NCBI RefSeq assembly: GCF_000156235.1
Contig: NZ_DS996809.1
Coordinates: 310,001 to 374,000 of the forward strand
Reading direction: 5' to 3'
Origin: Pseudovibrio sp000156235
GTDB lineage: Bacteria; Pseudomonadota; Alphaproteobacteria; Rhizobiales; Stappiaceae
Length of the DNA stretch: 64,000 bases
Below the pieces are notes generated by a model, which was not told the DNA's origin, ran no database searches, and saw only the letters and a program-made list of their open reading frames with translations. Positions 43,550-53,095 of this stretch are shown in pieces. The position numbers and the translations under genes were made by a program. Position 1 is the stretch's first letter. Every line of letters starts with the position of its first letter.

Positions 43550-44482
43550 TTACTGCGCCGGTTTTTGAGCTGGGATTGGTGCAGAGCCACGTTCTTTCAA
43601 CATGGATGCAATTGAAGGTGGCAGCTCCAGCGGAACTTCCAGAAGCGGCGCACGCTCTGTGATTTGTGGCTCGTCCAGCTCTATTTCTTCCTGCAGCACC
43701 AGTTCCGGCTCTTCTACCCGCGCTGTGATGCCGTAGTTTTGCAGCAGGACTTTATCCAGGCTTGCCAGAAAGCCTCTGATCCGGCGGGCGTTGGTGCCGA
43801 AATCATGACTGCCAAAGCGGGAAGCAGAGCGGATATCCAGCAGCGTACCGACACGGTCTGGCTGGATACGGATTGCTACATCATCCTTCAAAGAGAAGTA
43901 CGGCATGCGTGCTTCCATGAGCAGATAGGTTGGCTCATCCGGGAAACCCGCGGGCAGTTCATAGACGGTTTTCCAACCCATGCTGGAGGCTACGCTGGAG
44001 ACAGCGTTGTGCAGCTCTGGAGGTGGCAAACGGAAGCGGCGAGGCACGATGTCCGGATAGCTGGCCTTTTGCATCAGCTGCTTGTCTTGCTCAATCTCAT
44101 CATCAATGCGATCACCAGCCACCAATGCGGGCGGGTCTTCCATGTCTGTCGAGATGTCGTTGAGCGGTGGGAACATGTAGAGCCCGAGCGTTGCGATGAA
44201 CAGCGGGGTCAGGACGATTGATCCGTAAAATGTGCCGAGGAAGCAGTTGCCAAAGCCCTTGCCGCCATCCTTCCAAAGATCAACCACGGCAATGGCAGCC
44301 AGCACAATGGCTGTTGCGCCCATGAAGAAGCCGATGACGAAGAGGACGAGGAGTACTTCTGTGTTGAAGAGCTCGAAGTAATGGCCAGCAACGGAGAGAA
44401 TGAGAAACGGGATCGCAATGGCGCCGATGCGGCGGCTGCGCATGGCAGTGCGAGAATGTCTTAAAGGCAGTTGCAGTGTCAT
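43550..44482 (-). CDS. DUF1499 domain membrane protein
   Basis: A 310-residue protein with an N-terminal basic segment, three TM helices in the first 115 residues, then a DUF1499 domain (LNDISTDMEDPPAL, GWKTVYE, IRIQPDRVGTLLDIRSASR, RIRGFLASLD). DUF1499 proteins have no defined biochemical role. The C-terminal 60 residues are Glu/Pro-rich and probably disordered. Confidence 0.82.
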   Translation of the reverse strand: MTLQLPLRHSRTAMRSRRIGAIAIPFLILSVAGHYFELFNTEVLLVLFVIGFFMGATAIVLAAIAVVDLWKDGGKGFGNCFLGTFYGSIVLTPLFIATLGLYMFPPLNDISTDMEDPPALVAGDRIDDEIEQDKQLMQKASYPDIVPRRFRLPPPELHNAVSSVASSMGWKTVYELPAGFPDEPTYLLMEARMPYFSLKDDVAIRIQPDRVGTLLDIRSASRFGSHDFGTNARRIRGFLASLDKVLLQNYGITARVEEPELVLQEEIELDEPQITERAPLLEVPLELPPSIASMLKERGSAPIPAQKPAQ

Positions 44483-44670
44483 TCTATCCCACTCTCTTCG
44501 ATCTGCAGCTCAGAGTTTAACTTACCCGTTCGTCAGGCAGGTTACAGCTCTTTACTTCGCGATACCAGATTATAGCAGTCCAGAATTACCGAGGGTTGAA
44601 TGCCTTTATTATTTTCGCGCAGCTTCTGTGAGGATCGCGACGGGTGATCCGCCGCGATCAAACACTAAGA

Positions 44671-45402
44671 TCAGGCTGCCGCGCCCTCACCTGATGGCTT
44701 GAGGCCAACGAGGCTGACGAGATCTGTCAGGCTATCCAGCAGATGGTCGCAGTGGTCTTTCAACTCTTCAGCAGTCAGTGCGCCTGTGGTGACTGCAACG
44801 CGCAGCATGCCTGCGTTCTGAGCGGCGTGCATATCGTGCAGGCTGTCCCCGACCATGGCGATGTGCTGTGGCTCAATGCCGGTATGCTCAGCAAAACCGA
44901 ACAGCTGGCCCGGCTCCGGCTTTTCACCATGACCGCTGTCATAGCCAACAACGAACGTGAAGTAGTCGAAGATGCCCAGACGCTTCAGCTGGGCGATGGC
45001 GCTGGCTTCGGTTCCGTTGGTGGCCAGACCGATGGGCAAACCAGCAGCGGCCAATGCTTTGATGGATGAAGTGGTGTCATCAAATGCTGCAACACACTCA
45101 GCGGCATGTTCCAGAATGAGGTCTTCGATCCGATCCAGAAATGCGCGGTTGAACTCAACACCAAGATGTTTGGCCCATGGCTCGCTGTAACCGCTTGGTG
45201 GATTGGTCAGGATCGGGCTGCCCGGCTCACAGGCACAGCTGGCATAATCAAACTTGACGAGATGGCCAAGCTCAGTAGCCAGTTTCACATCCCCGCCCGC
45301 AAGATCCATCAGAACATGCTGGAGCACGGTGCCCCATGTCTTATTGAAATCAATCAGGGTTCCATCGCGATCAAACAAAACGGCGCGCACGTTCATTGTC
45401 AT
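44671..45402 (-). CDS. HAD-superfamily hydrolase, phosphoglycolate-phosphatase-like
   Basis: The 243-residue protein has motif I FDRDGTLIDF, motif II LATNGTEAS, motif III Lys in GEKPEPGQL and motif IV MVGDSLHDMHAA, with a helical cap between. It is probably a small-molecule phosphatase; the substrate is open. ATG 45402 has AGGA close upstream; the second Met at 45396 has a better spacing. Confidence 0.85.
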   Translation of the reverse strand: MTMNVRAVLFDRDGTLIDFNKTWGTVLQHVLMDLAGGDVKLATELGHLVKFDYASCACEPGSPILTNPPSGYSEPWAKHLGVEFNRAFLDRIEDLILEHAAECVAAFDDTTSSIKALAAAGLPIGLATNGTEASAIAQLKRLGIFDYFTFVVGYDSGHGEKPEPGQLFGFAEHTGIEPQHIAMVGDSLHDMHAAQNAGMLRVAVTTGALTAEELKDHCDHLLDSLTDLVSLVGLKPSGEGAAA

Positions 45403-45962
45403 TTTCCTTTAGCGCAGTTGACGGCTTTTATGGGAGACCGTCTTCAGGCCCAGCCTGAACAGAGGTGTTATTTGCAAGCGGCTCAATCTACGCACTTATA
45501 CAGAGTATTACGAGCACCAATCACTATGAGCGGTGCTAATCAATCGGCCACAAGCTTAGTCGCACAATAAATACACAGTTTTTTGTCAGTTTCGTATTCG
45601 AAGAAATTGCGGCCAAATGTCACCCAAAATGGCCTGATACATTAATGGTTTAGTGGCGATAATTTTAATCAACTCACAACCCAAAACCTTATCCTTTTGT
45701 ATAATATAGCAAATTTCCAGAATACATCTCAGGCAAATAGTTAACGGCATGTTTCATGCATTCAAATTGCTGAGATTATTGGGAAATTCCCCCCTCTAAA
45801 TTAGATTGGCTTTTTTAGTTTTTTTGGCGCTAACATATTCATGCCCGATTTGAGTATCACTCCTGCATATGAGCTGACGCTTATATCGGGTTATCCGGCT
45901 ACTCATTCCGGGTAAGCATCGCAATTTCTGCAACACAACTTGTCCCAAGGGGACGGACTAAA
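45403..45962. other. Long AT-rich intergenic region before a small gene
   Basis: No gene seen. An inverted repeat CCCGAT ... ATCGGG spans about 45843-45890 and a promoter for the small gene at 45963 should lie near here. T-rich tracts at 45810-45830 are notable. Confidence 0.45.
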
Positions 45963-46133
45963 ATGGCCTTCGGAACCACTGAGCAACAAAACAAAAACGT
46001 AAAACCTGATCTGGACAAGCTATATCGTCCAGTCGGCATTCAGGCTGTCAACGCTGCAAACTGCTGTTCAGGTAAGCAGAAAGAGTCTTATCAGCCAAAG
46101 GTTCAGGAAGAATATCCTCTTCCGACTGACTGA
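45963..46133 (+). CDS. Small protein of 56 residues
   Basis: ATG 45963 is preceded by AAGGGGACGG, a strong ribosome-binding site. The 56-residue product is polar, with a central KLYRPVGIQAVNAANCC and a Lys/Gln/Pro-rich tail. A YRP(V/I)GI-x-AVxAA-type core recalls short conserved proteins I have seen in Rhizobiales; that is a recollection, not a match. It is too short for ordinary gene calls. A terminator lies about 170 bases downstream. Function unknown. Confidence 0.6.
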   Translation: MAFGTTEQQNKNVKPDLDKLYRPVGIQAVNAANCCSGKQKESYQPKVQEEYPLPTD

Positions 46134-46304
46134 TGCGTCAGGGGCTGCAGATCAGGCATTCGGCTTCCGTTTTGCACGAAGCAAATTGATTGATTATGTA
46201 TTCCAATCACATTGGTAACAGCTGCATCCCATAGTCATGGCCCAGATTGGCATGGCTTCAAAGAGGCTTAATGATCTAACGAACATTCAGTCATCTGCTT
46301 AAAG

Positions 46305-46338
46305 AAGGCGACCCGCAGGATTGCGAGCCGCCTTAATT
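46305..46338 (+). terminator. Terminator downstream of the small gene
   Basis: AAGGCG and CGCCTT enclose an inner CCGC/GCG pair, followed by AATTTTTG on the plus strand. No other gene ends here, so it supports a real transcript over 45963-46133. Confidence 0.6.
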
Positions 46339-46368
46339 TTTGCCTGTCGTTCAGTTTCAGGCCACGAG

Positions 46369-46485
46369 CTACTTTTTTGGTGCAGCGCACCTACAGCCCT
46401 TCCCCTTCCGAACAGCCAACGCCCATAGGACGCCTGAGAGAGCTCCAAAAACAAGAAACGCACCAACTGTGTGGTGCGTCTCCAG
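46369..46485 (-). pseudogene. Short TM-like reading frame without a normal start codon
   Basis: After pdxH, in a frame opening just past a TGA, comes a 38-residue sequence with THHTVGAFLVFGALSGVLW, a clear membrane helix, then ALAVRKGKGCRCAAPKK and a stop. There is no ATG, GTG or TTG in frame before the helix; only CTG. It is either a remnant, a gene with a base missing, or chance. Confidence 0.25.
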
Positions 46486-46501
46486 ATCATATCAGTATGT
46501 A

Positions 46502-47140
46502 TTAAGGATACAGACGGACCTTATCCCATTCGGCATCTGCGCTGTCTCTTTTGAAGACAAATCGATCATGTAGACGGAACGCGCGGTCGTGCCAGAACTC
46601 AATTTCCAATGGTTGCAAAATGCAACCGCTCCAGTATTCGGGACGCGGAATATCACCGACAGCATACTTGGCAGCGTACTTGGCGACCTCTTTTTCGAGC
46701 GCAAAACGGCTCTCCAGAGGGCGGGACTGTTTGGACGCCCACGCACCAATGCGGCTTTTTCGTGGCCGTGAGTTATAGTATTCGTCTGCCTGTTCATTAG
46801 TTACGTGGATAACATTGCCACGTACACGAACTTGTCTGCGCAGACTTTTCCAGTGAAAACATAGAGCTACTTTAGGGTGAGCAAGAATTTCCCGACCTTT
46901 TGTGCTTTCAAAATTTGTATAAAACACAAATCCCTGTGGACTGTAACCTTTAAGGAGTAACATCCGTACATTAGGCATGCCATTCTCATCTACAGTCGCA
47001 ACTGACATGGCATTAGGATCATTAGGCTCGCTCTTTTCAGCAAGGGCCAACCAGTCGCCAAATAGTTGAAAAGGAACCTCTACGCTTTCGGAGTAACTAT
47101 TTGTAAACTTTTCTTCCAGATTTTGGATGTCACCATTCAT
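46502..47140 (-). CDS. pdxH: Pyridoxamine 5'-phosphate oxidase
   Basis: The FMN enzyme makes pyridoxal 5'-phosphate in the last step of vitamin B6 synthesis and salvage. The 212-residue protein has RMLLLKGYSPQGFVFYTNF, KVALCFHWKSLRRQVRVRG and RIGAWASKQSRPL, all PdxH signatures, and a C-terminal RVRLYP-like end (DKVRLYP). I chose the Met at 47140, with AAGGG upstream; the frame is open to 47167. Confidence 0.95.
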   Translation of the reverse strand: MNGDIQNLEEKFTNSYSESVEVPFQLFGDWLALAEKSEPNDPNAMSVATVDENGMPNVRMLLLKGYSPQGFVFYTNFESTKGREILAHPKVALCFHWKSLRRQVRVRGNVIHVTNEQADEYYNSRPRKSRIGAWASKQSRPLESRFALEKEVAKYAAKYAVGDIPRPEYWSGCILQPLEIEFWHDRAFRLHDRFVFKRDSADAEWDKVRLYP

Positions 47141-47227
47141 AGTTAATAGTCCCTTTAGGATCCTCACACTGTGGATGAACCGGAACTCGTAAAAGCAGCG
47201 GCTTCAACCTGAGGCTCTAGTAGTAAT

Positions 47228-47716
47228 ATGGCAGTTTTGTATAGCAAGAAAACCAGTTTACGCCAGTCGTGTTTTGTCTCGGCTGCGATCTTGCTGTTGC
47301 TTCCTGCCTGCACTCAGATGTCCATATCGGTGAACAACAGTGAGTATCAAGAACCTCTCAACCTGACTGAGACGGTTGATACCAAGCAAAAGGTCGCGGA
47401 TAGCGAAATCCACCGCACAGACCGTACGGTTATTACGGATACCATCGAGGAAGCTCTGAATGAGGGTGGAAAAGATGACCGTAGTTTTGCGCCTATGGCC
47501 TGGACCAATCCGGTCAGCGGTAACAGTGGCACAATTACTTCCCTGATGTCTGTTGATAAGACCGGAAGCATTGCCGGTTGTACTGATTTTGTGACCAGCG
47601 CAAACACTGTTGGCGGTGTGCGTGCGTATCAGGGCCGCAGCTGCCCGGACACCAATCACAAAATGAAGATTGTTCAGTTGGCTCCGTTCCAGGTTGACGC
47701 AGCTCCTGCCCAATAA
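47228..47716 (+). CDS. RT0821/Lpp0805-family surface lipoprotein
   Basis: The 162-residue protein has a lipoprotein signal with lipobox LLPAC. The mature part ends in a domain with WTNPVSGNSGTITSL, a Cys pair (AGCTDF and RSCPD), typical of the outer-membrane RT0821/Lpp0805 family found in Rickettsiales and other Proteobacteria. Function unknown. It is divergent from pdxH by about 90 bases. Confidence 0.75.
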   Translation: MAVLYSKKTSLRQSCFVSAAILLLLPACTQMSISVNNSEYQEPLNLTETVDTKQKVADSEIHRTDRTVITDTIEEALNEGGKDDRSFAPMAWTNPVSGNSGTITSLMSVDKTGSIAGCTDFVTSANTVGGVRAYQGRSCPDTNHKMKIVQLAPFQVDAAPAQ

Positions 47717-47888
47717 CGTGCTCCTCACCTAAGCTTTGCAAAACGTGAAGTAAGCCAACACATTAAAAGCGCTGAAATACTCACTTCTGATTAGCTAAGT
47801 TCGGCTGCGGCTGCTTGCTTGTTTTCATTTGCATGGTTATGTAATGGGTGAGTTGTAAACTGCCCCAATTTCTATTTGATGGATGACG

Positions 47889-48889
47889 ATGAGAGATCCC
47901 TATTCTGTTCTTGGTGTTAGCAAAAATGCCAGTGAGGCAGAGATCAAAAAAGCGTTTCGCAAGCTGGCCAAGAAGTACCACCCAGACCAGAATGCAGATG
48001 ATCCAAAGGCCAAGGAGCGCTTTTCGGAAGCGAACCTGGCCTATGAAATTTTGGGCGACAAAGATAAGCGCGGTCAGTTTGATCGCGGTGAGATTGACGC
48101 TGAAGGTAAGCCTAAGTTTTATGGCGGTCCGGGTGGCGGAGCTGGCGGCTTTGAAGGTTTCTCCGGTTTCCGCAATGCAGGACGTCGTGGCGGCTTCCGT
48201 TTCGAACAGGGCTTTGGCGATGGTCACGGTGGCGGCGGCCCGCAAGATGCAGGCGGCTTTGACGACATTCTCAATGACATCCTCGGCGGCTTTGGCGGCG
48301 GCAAACGTCGCAGCGCAGGTGGTGGTGGTGAATCTCACTTCCATCAAGGCCCAACCAAGGGTGCAGATGCCAACCTGATCGCACGCGTGACGCTTGAAGA
48401 TCTGGCTAATCACGGCAAGGTTCAAGTGAAGCTGCCAAGCGGCAAGACTGTGAATGTGAAAATTCCAGCTGGCACGCAGAGCGGCGACAAAATCCGCTGA
48501 AGGGTCAGGGCTTTGCTTCTGCCAAGAGCGGCCAAGCTGGCGATGCGCTGGTGGAAGTTCGCATCTCGACCCATAAGCTGTTCAAAGTGGATGGCGCGGA
48601 TATCCGTGTGGATGTTCCCCTCACCCTTTATGAAGCTGTGCTGGGTGGCAAAGTTCGCATTCCAACACTGGGCGGCGCGGTGAACCTGACAATTCCAGCC
48701 AACACCAGCAGCGGCAAAACCATGCGCTTGAAAGGCAAAGGCTTGCCGAAGAAGGAAGGTGGCCACGGCGATCTTCTGGTTGGACTAGAGATTGTGCTGC
48801 CAGAACAGACCGACGAAGAGCTGGAAAACCTGATGCGCGCCTGGAAAGAAGTGAAGCCCTACACGGCTCGCGGACCAGAGTTCGACTGA
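47889..48889 (+). pseudogene. DnaJ/CbpA-type co-chaperone gene with a frameshift
   Basis: The first frame has a complete J-domain (DPYSVLGVSKNASEAEIKKA, HPD in KYHPDQNAD), a Gly/Phe-rich region (85-165) and the start of the C-terminal domain, then stops at 48498 after GDKIR. The rest, expected to read LKGQGFASAKSGQAGD, continues in a frame shifted by one base to 48889 (ending GPEFD). One base is missing near 48497. The downstream half is well conserved, so this is either a recent mutation or a sequencing error. There is no zinc finger, so it is CbpA-like. Confidence 0.85.
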
Positions 48890-48904
48890 TCAGAACATGC
48901 AACA

Positions 48905-48930
48905 AAGGCGGGTCACCCCGCCTTTTATTT
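48905..48930 (+). terminator. Terminator of the DnaJ-family gene
   Basis: An 8-bp stem AAGGCGGG/CCCGCCTT with a 4-base loop is followed by TTATTTTG. Confidence 0.85.
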
Positions 48931-49006
48931 TGCCGCTAGGTTTGACAGTTATCTGAGCTGACAATCCATGACGCTGCACAACGCTTCATACTGCGCGTTT
49001 GCCAAG

Positions 49007-50056
49007 TCACACTCTATCACCGGTCCCGCCTTCACTCTCACTCACCAACCGCTTGATGTCATGCACCTGCCTTCCTTGCCAAACACGCACGGCAAACAAG
49101 ACGAGAATGCTCAAAAAAGCACCAATGTAAATGCCGACTAGTCGATCCAGAACGCCTTCAATCTCGTTGACTGGTCCAGCAGAAGCTAAAGCTGCGACGA
49201 TAAATGCATACCCTGCCTGCGTTCCTGAATATGCCCAGTAATTGGTGCTGTGGTGAAGTGAGCAGACAAGGAACAAGGTTCCTGCGTAAATGGCCAGCCA
49301 CCAGAAGAATGTCTCGAGACCCAATGCAACAAACAGCAGCCCGAGCCCTCCACCAAGGAGGCAGCCAGCCATTCTGTTTAGGGCAAGCTTTTTGACATCT
49401 TCAGCCGGCCCGTAAAGCACAATCAGTGTTGTTATGGTGATCTGTAGCATAGCAACCAGATCATGGCCGACGTAAACAACTGGCGCCAGAACAGAGACAA
49501 CACCTGCAGTTATGCAAAGGGCTATGACCCAACTGCGTTCAACATCATCTAGCTGACGGATTGTGATAGGACCTGCTCCAATGCCGATGGGGCTGTCTTT
49601 TGTGAGACTATACATGACGATCGTTGCGCTACCAATGCCGATGGTTGCAGCAGCCCCCCAATCCGTCATGATCGAAAACAGCTGATCGACTTCAACAACA
49701 GAGATGTAGAGCGCAAGCATCGCACTGATAGTTCCCAGGAGCCATGCGATGTTGTAGTCAGGGCTTGCCAGTCGCTTGTAAACCGCCAGAGCTGCCAAAC
49801 CACCAATGCTTGCCATTTGCAGAATGGGTACATCTTTGAACAGGATGACAAAAAGATATCCGACAATCATTCCGATATAGATACCGATTATGCGCTGGCC
49901 TCCCTGAAACCAGGCATTGCTCCAGTTTGCATTGGCAACTGTGAGGGCCAGCATACCCGACCACCATGGATCATCCACATCCAGAACCAATGCCAGCACT
50001 GAGGCTAACGTGATGATCAGGGCGGTTCGAAAGCCGTTGTAGTAGTCCAGTTTCAT
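49007..50056 (-). CDS. FUSC-family inner-membrane protein
   Basis: About 349 residues with roughly ten TM helices in two repeats (the second around ALNRMAGCLLGGGLGLLFVA), the FUSC/aromatic-acid exporter pattern; it is half the length of AaeB. It follows the HlyD-type gene and they probably form an efflux pair for aromatic acids or drugs. I chose the ATG at 50056, preceded by GAGGGG; a TTG at 50068 would overlap the upstream stop. Confidence 0.85.
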   Translation of the reverse strand: MKLDYYNGFRTALIITLASVLALVLDVDDPWWSGMLALTVANANWSNAWFQGGQRIIGIYIGMIVGYLFVILFKDVPILQMASIGGLAALAVYKRLASPDYNIAWLLGTISAMLALYISVVEVDQLFSIMTDWGAAATIGIGSATIVMYSLTKDSPIGIGAGPITIRQLDDVERSWVIALCITAGVVSVLAPVVYVGHDLVAMLQITITTLIVLYGPAEDVKKLALNRMAGCLLGGGLGLLFVALGLETFFWWLAIYAGTLFLVCSLHHSTNYWAYSGTQAGYAFIVAALASAGPVNEIEGVLDRLVGIYIGAFLSILVLFAVRVWQGRQVHDIKRLVSESEGGTGDRV

Positions 50057-50064
50057 TTCGCCCC

Positions 50065-51048
50065 TCAATGGAATAGGAAGATGCGTGCATCACCGCCGTG
50101 CATCGGTTTGTGTTTTAAGAGAAATTCCCCCATATCAATTTCAACGGGAAATCGTTGGGAGAGCCGGACCCAGGCCGTGGTCAGCGGAATGAAGGGAAGA
50201 ACCCGAGGGTTTTCATCCATGCGTGATACCCCACGCCCAATCGATCTAACTGTGCCTTTATGAATGCGATAAGGATCGCTGGAGACTTGAAAGTAGACTG
50301 TCTGGCCCGGCTTCAATCGCGCAGCATGACGCTCAACCAGATTGGCAATAATCCGCCAGTCTGTATTTGTAATCAGCGCTAACTGCGGCACACCTTCCAG
50401 AACATAGTTGCCGGGATTGACCGAGTACTCGCTCACTATTCCATCAACTGGAGAGGTCAGCGAAGATTTGCGCAGGTTATATTGAGCGAGAGCGGTTGCC
50501 GCTTGAGCCGCCTCGTAAGTGGCCCGCATCACCTCTACCTGATGCGCTGCTGCGCGCAACATGTCGCGCGCGCTATCGGTTTCCGCGTTCGCTTCTTCAA
50601 GAGACAGACTGATGTTATCGAGCCGTTGCTGGGTAACAAAACCACTGTTGGTCAGTTCTTCAAAGCGCTGCTGCTGAGCTGCGAGGTTTGCAACTTTGGC
50701 AACCGCTGCTGTTACTGCGGCCTCAGCGACCTGAACCTCGGCTTCTGAGCGCCTCAGATTTGCAAGTGCTCTTGCCTCTTCCGCCCGTGTTTGCTGGACT
50801 GCAAGGGCAAAGGGTTCCGGATCGATTTGCATGAGCAACTCTCCGGCTTTGACCTGTCGGTTCCGATCCACCGGAACCTCAGTAACAAAACCAGAAATCT
50901 CTGGAGCGACAAGGACGACGTCTGCTGAAACGTAGGCATCTGCAGTGTACGTTAAGAAGTAATCCCAGATGATGTAAGCGCTTATCAAAGCGAATATGCT
51001 TATGATTACCTTGATTGGCCCACTTAACTGAAAGATGCCAACGGCCAC
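50065..51048 (-). CDS. HlyD-family membrane fusion protein
   Basis: The 327-residue protein has one TM helix (10-30), a biotinyl-lipoyl-like half (PEISGFVTEVPVDRNRQVKAG), a coiled-coil hairpin (about 85-200) and the second lipoyl half (SPVDGIVSEYSVNPGNYV). It should bridge the FUSC protein downstream to the periplasm or an outer-membrane channel. Confidence 0.88.
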   Translation of the reverse strand: MAVGIFQLSGPIKVIISIFALISAYIIWDYFLTYTADAYVSADVVLVAPEISGFVTEVPVDRNRQVKAGELLMQIDPEPFALAVQQTRAEEARALANLRRSEAEVQVAEAAVTAAVAKVANLAAQQQRFEELTNSGFVTQQRLDNISLSLEEANAETDSARDMLRAAAHQVEVMRATYEAAQAATALAQYNLRKSSLTSPVDGIVSEYSVNPGNYVLEGVPQLALITNTDWRIIANLVERHAARLKPGQTVYFQVSSDPYRIHKGTVRSIGRGVSRMDENPRVLPFIPLTTAWVRLSQRFPVEIDMGEFLLKHKPMHGGDARIFLFH

Positions 51049-51297
51049 CTCTTATCTCCGTACTCCCAGCATCAGGCTGACCTCGGCAACTCACTCCCGA
51101 AACACTGGCTTAAGCCCCGATCAAAGCACCGTTAAGAGAGCACGAGAAAGCATATCATTCCGTTTTTTGAAATTCCCCCTCCAGATTCTAACTAGCTAGC
51201 AAACACAAAAGAAACTTTTGATCGGATCGCGAAACTCCAAAGATTGGCTTCATGAGTTCGCTTATTTTGCTTCCATCAGACAACTGCTGGCACCTGT

Positions 51298-51331
51298 AAA
51301 AAAAAGGCATCACGTAGTTAAACGTGATGCC
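51298..51331 (-). terminator. Terminator of the SDR gene
   Basis: A perfect 10-bp stem (GGCATCACGT/ACGTGATGCC) with a 6-base loop has about eight T after it on the minus strand. Confidence 0.9.
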
Positions 51332-51365
51332 CTCTCAAACTGATCTTATGTGTCGTGACAGCGGC

Positions 51366-52232
51366 CTAAGCTTCGATTGCAGCCAGGCTGGCCGGGGCTT
51401 CGCTGTCGTCTGGGACGAAGAAGTCTGGTTGCAGGTTGACCTTCGGGTTGACGCGGTACTTGTCGAAGTCGGTCATACCGTTTTCTGCCAGCAACGTGTC
51501 ATCGATGAAGAAGTTGCCGGTGGTATCGCCGGATGGCTTGGTGAAGATCAGGTGCGCAGCGTCTGCCAGAATGTCTGGCGTACGGCTTGCCTGGACCATC
51601 ATATCACCGCCCAACAGGTTCTGCACCGCAGCGGTTGCAATGGTGGTGCGCGGCCACAGAGCGTTTACACCGATTTTCTTAGAGCGCAGTTCTCCTGCCA
51701 GTCCCAGTACGACAAGGCTCATGCCGTATTTGGCGATGGAGTATGGCGTGTGGTTCTTGAACCACTTTTCCTGCATATCCAGCGGAGGCGAGAGCATCAG
51801 GATGTGTGGGTTCTCAGCTTCCTTCAAATAAGGAATAGCCAGTTTTGAGCAGAGCAATGTGCCACGGGTGTTGATCTGATGCATGAGATCAAACCGCTTC
51901 ATGTCGATCTTCTGAACAGGTGTCAGGTTGATCGCACTGGCGTTGTTGACCACGATATCGATGCCACCAAATTTCTCAGCGGCGGCCTTCATGGCATTGT
52001 CGACACTTTCCTCACTGCGCACATCAACCACGAGCGGAAGTGCATGACCTCCAGCATCCTCAATCTCTTTGGCGGCTGTATAGATCGTGCCTTCCAGTTT
52101 TGGATGCGGTTCTGCGGTTTTGGCGGCGATTACGATGTTCGCACCGTCCTGCGCCGCACGCTTGCCAATGGCGAGCCCAATTCCACGAGACGCGCCTGTA
52201 ATGAACAGCGTTTTACCCTTCAGACTTCCCAT
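51366..52232 (-). CDS. Short-chain dehydrogenase, HSDL2-like
   Basis: A 288-residue NAD(P)-dependent oxidoreductase with TGASRGIG, NNAS, catalytic Ser in LMLSPPLDM and YSIAK. Residues AAKTAEPHPKLEGTIYTAA and NALWPRTTIATAA are typical of the hydroxysteroid-dehydrogenase-like 2 group, linked to fatty-acid metabolism. It is the last gene of the group with the two fatty-acid genes upstream. Confidence 0.85.
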   Translation of the reverse strand: MGSLKGKTLFITGASRGIGLAIGKRAAQDGANIVIAAKTAEPHPKLEGTIYTAAKEIEDAGGHALPLVVDVRSEESVDNAMKAAAEKFGGIDIVVNNASAINLTPVQKIDMKRFDLMHQINTRGTLLCSKLAIPYLKEAENPHILMLSPPLDMQEKWFKNHTPYSIAKYGMSLVVLGLAGELRSKKIGVNALWPRTTIATAAVQNLLGGDMMVQASRTPDILADAAHLIFTKPSGDTTGNFFIDDTLLAENGMTDFDKYRVNPKVNLQPDFFVPDDSEAPASLAAIEA

Positions 52233-52286
52233 GTTCCCCCCAGTATCTGAGATGGATTGCGGTGCTGAGCACCGCCTCCTAATGGT

Positions 52287-53024
52287 TTAAGCTTTGCTCA
52301 TGAACTTCATGAAGGCTTCACGCGCTTCATCGGACTTCAGCAACTCTGCAAAGAGGCCGATTTCCTCGTAGATGCGCTTTTCCAGTGGCTCACGCTTGCC
52401 GCGCAGCAACTCTCTGGAGATACGCAGTGCATTTTGCGGCTTAGCAGCCACTTTCTGTGCCATGCCGATCACACGCTCTTCCAGCTCATCCGGAGAGACC
52501 ACGTGATTTACGAAGCCAGCTTCCTTGGCCATTTCAGCGGTGAAGTTTTCACCTAGTGCCAACAGCTCAAACGCTTTGTGGTAACCCATGGTTTCCGGGC
52601 CAATCAGAGTCGACCCTGCTTCCGGGATGATACCCAGATCGGTGAATGGGGTTTTGAAGAGTGCGTTTTCAGTCGCATAGACCATGTCGAAATGGAACAG
52701 CATGGTGGTGCCAACACCAATGGCTGGGCCATCAATGCCTGCGATCACTGGTCTGGAAGGCGCGTGGAGCGCACCAAGGAACTTGCCAACGCCGCCCGCT
52801 TCCAGTCCTTCGCCAGACATGGCGGCTTTCAGGAAGTCTGCAATGTCGTTGCCAGCCGTGAAAACTCCCGGACGACCAAGCATTACGTGGCAACGGATGC
52901 CTTCATCTTCAGTTTTCAGTGCTTCTGCCATGTCCATGTACATGGCCTGTGTCAGTGCGTTTTTCTTTTCTACGCGGTCCATGCGGATGATCTGGACTGC
53001 GCCGTCCCGTTCAATACTGATCAT
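52287..53024 (-). CDS. Crotonase-family protein, enoyl-CoA isomerase (ECI2)-like
   Basis: The 245-residue protein has the crotonase oxyanion segments VFTAGNDIADF and IDGPAIGVGTTMLFHFD. The hydratase Glu pair is absent: the GGGCELA-type Glu is Thr and the second is replaced, while TPFTDLGIIPEAGST matches the HTPF-x-x-LG-x-x-PE pattern of the Delta3-Delta2-enoyl-CoA isomerases, whose single Glu lies there. It therefore likely shifts double bonds in fatty-acid breakdown rather than hydrating. Confidence 0.8.
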   Translation of the reverse strand: MISIERDGAVQIIRMDRVEKKNALTQAMYMDMAEALKTEDEGIRCHVMLGRPGVFTAGNDIADFLKAAMSGEGLEAGGVGKFLGALHAPSRPVIAGIDGPAIGVGTTMLFHFDMVYATENALFKTPFTDLGIIPEAGSTLIGPETMGYHKAFELLALGENFTAEMAKEAGFVNHVVSPDELEERVIGMAQKVAAKPQNALRISRELLRGKREPLEKRIYEEIGLFAELLKSDEAREAFMKFMSKA

Positions 53025-53095
53025 ATGTCCCTCCCAAACTAACTGGATGAGGCCTGTGCGGCCTCACCTTTAAAATGCGGTGGCCTGTTTTCAAA

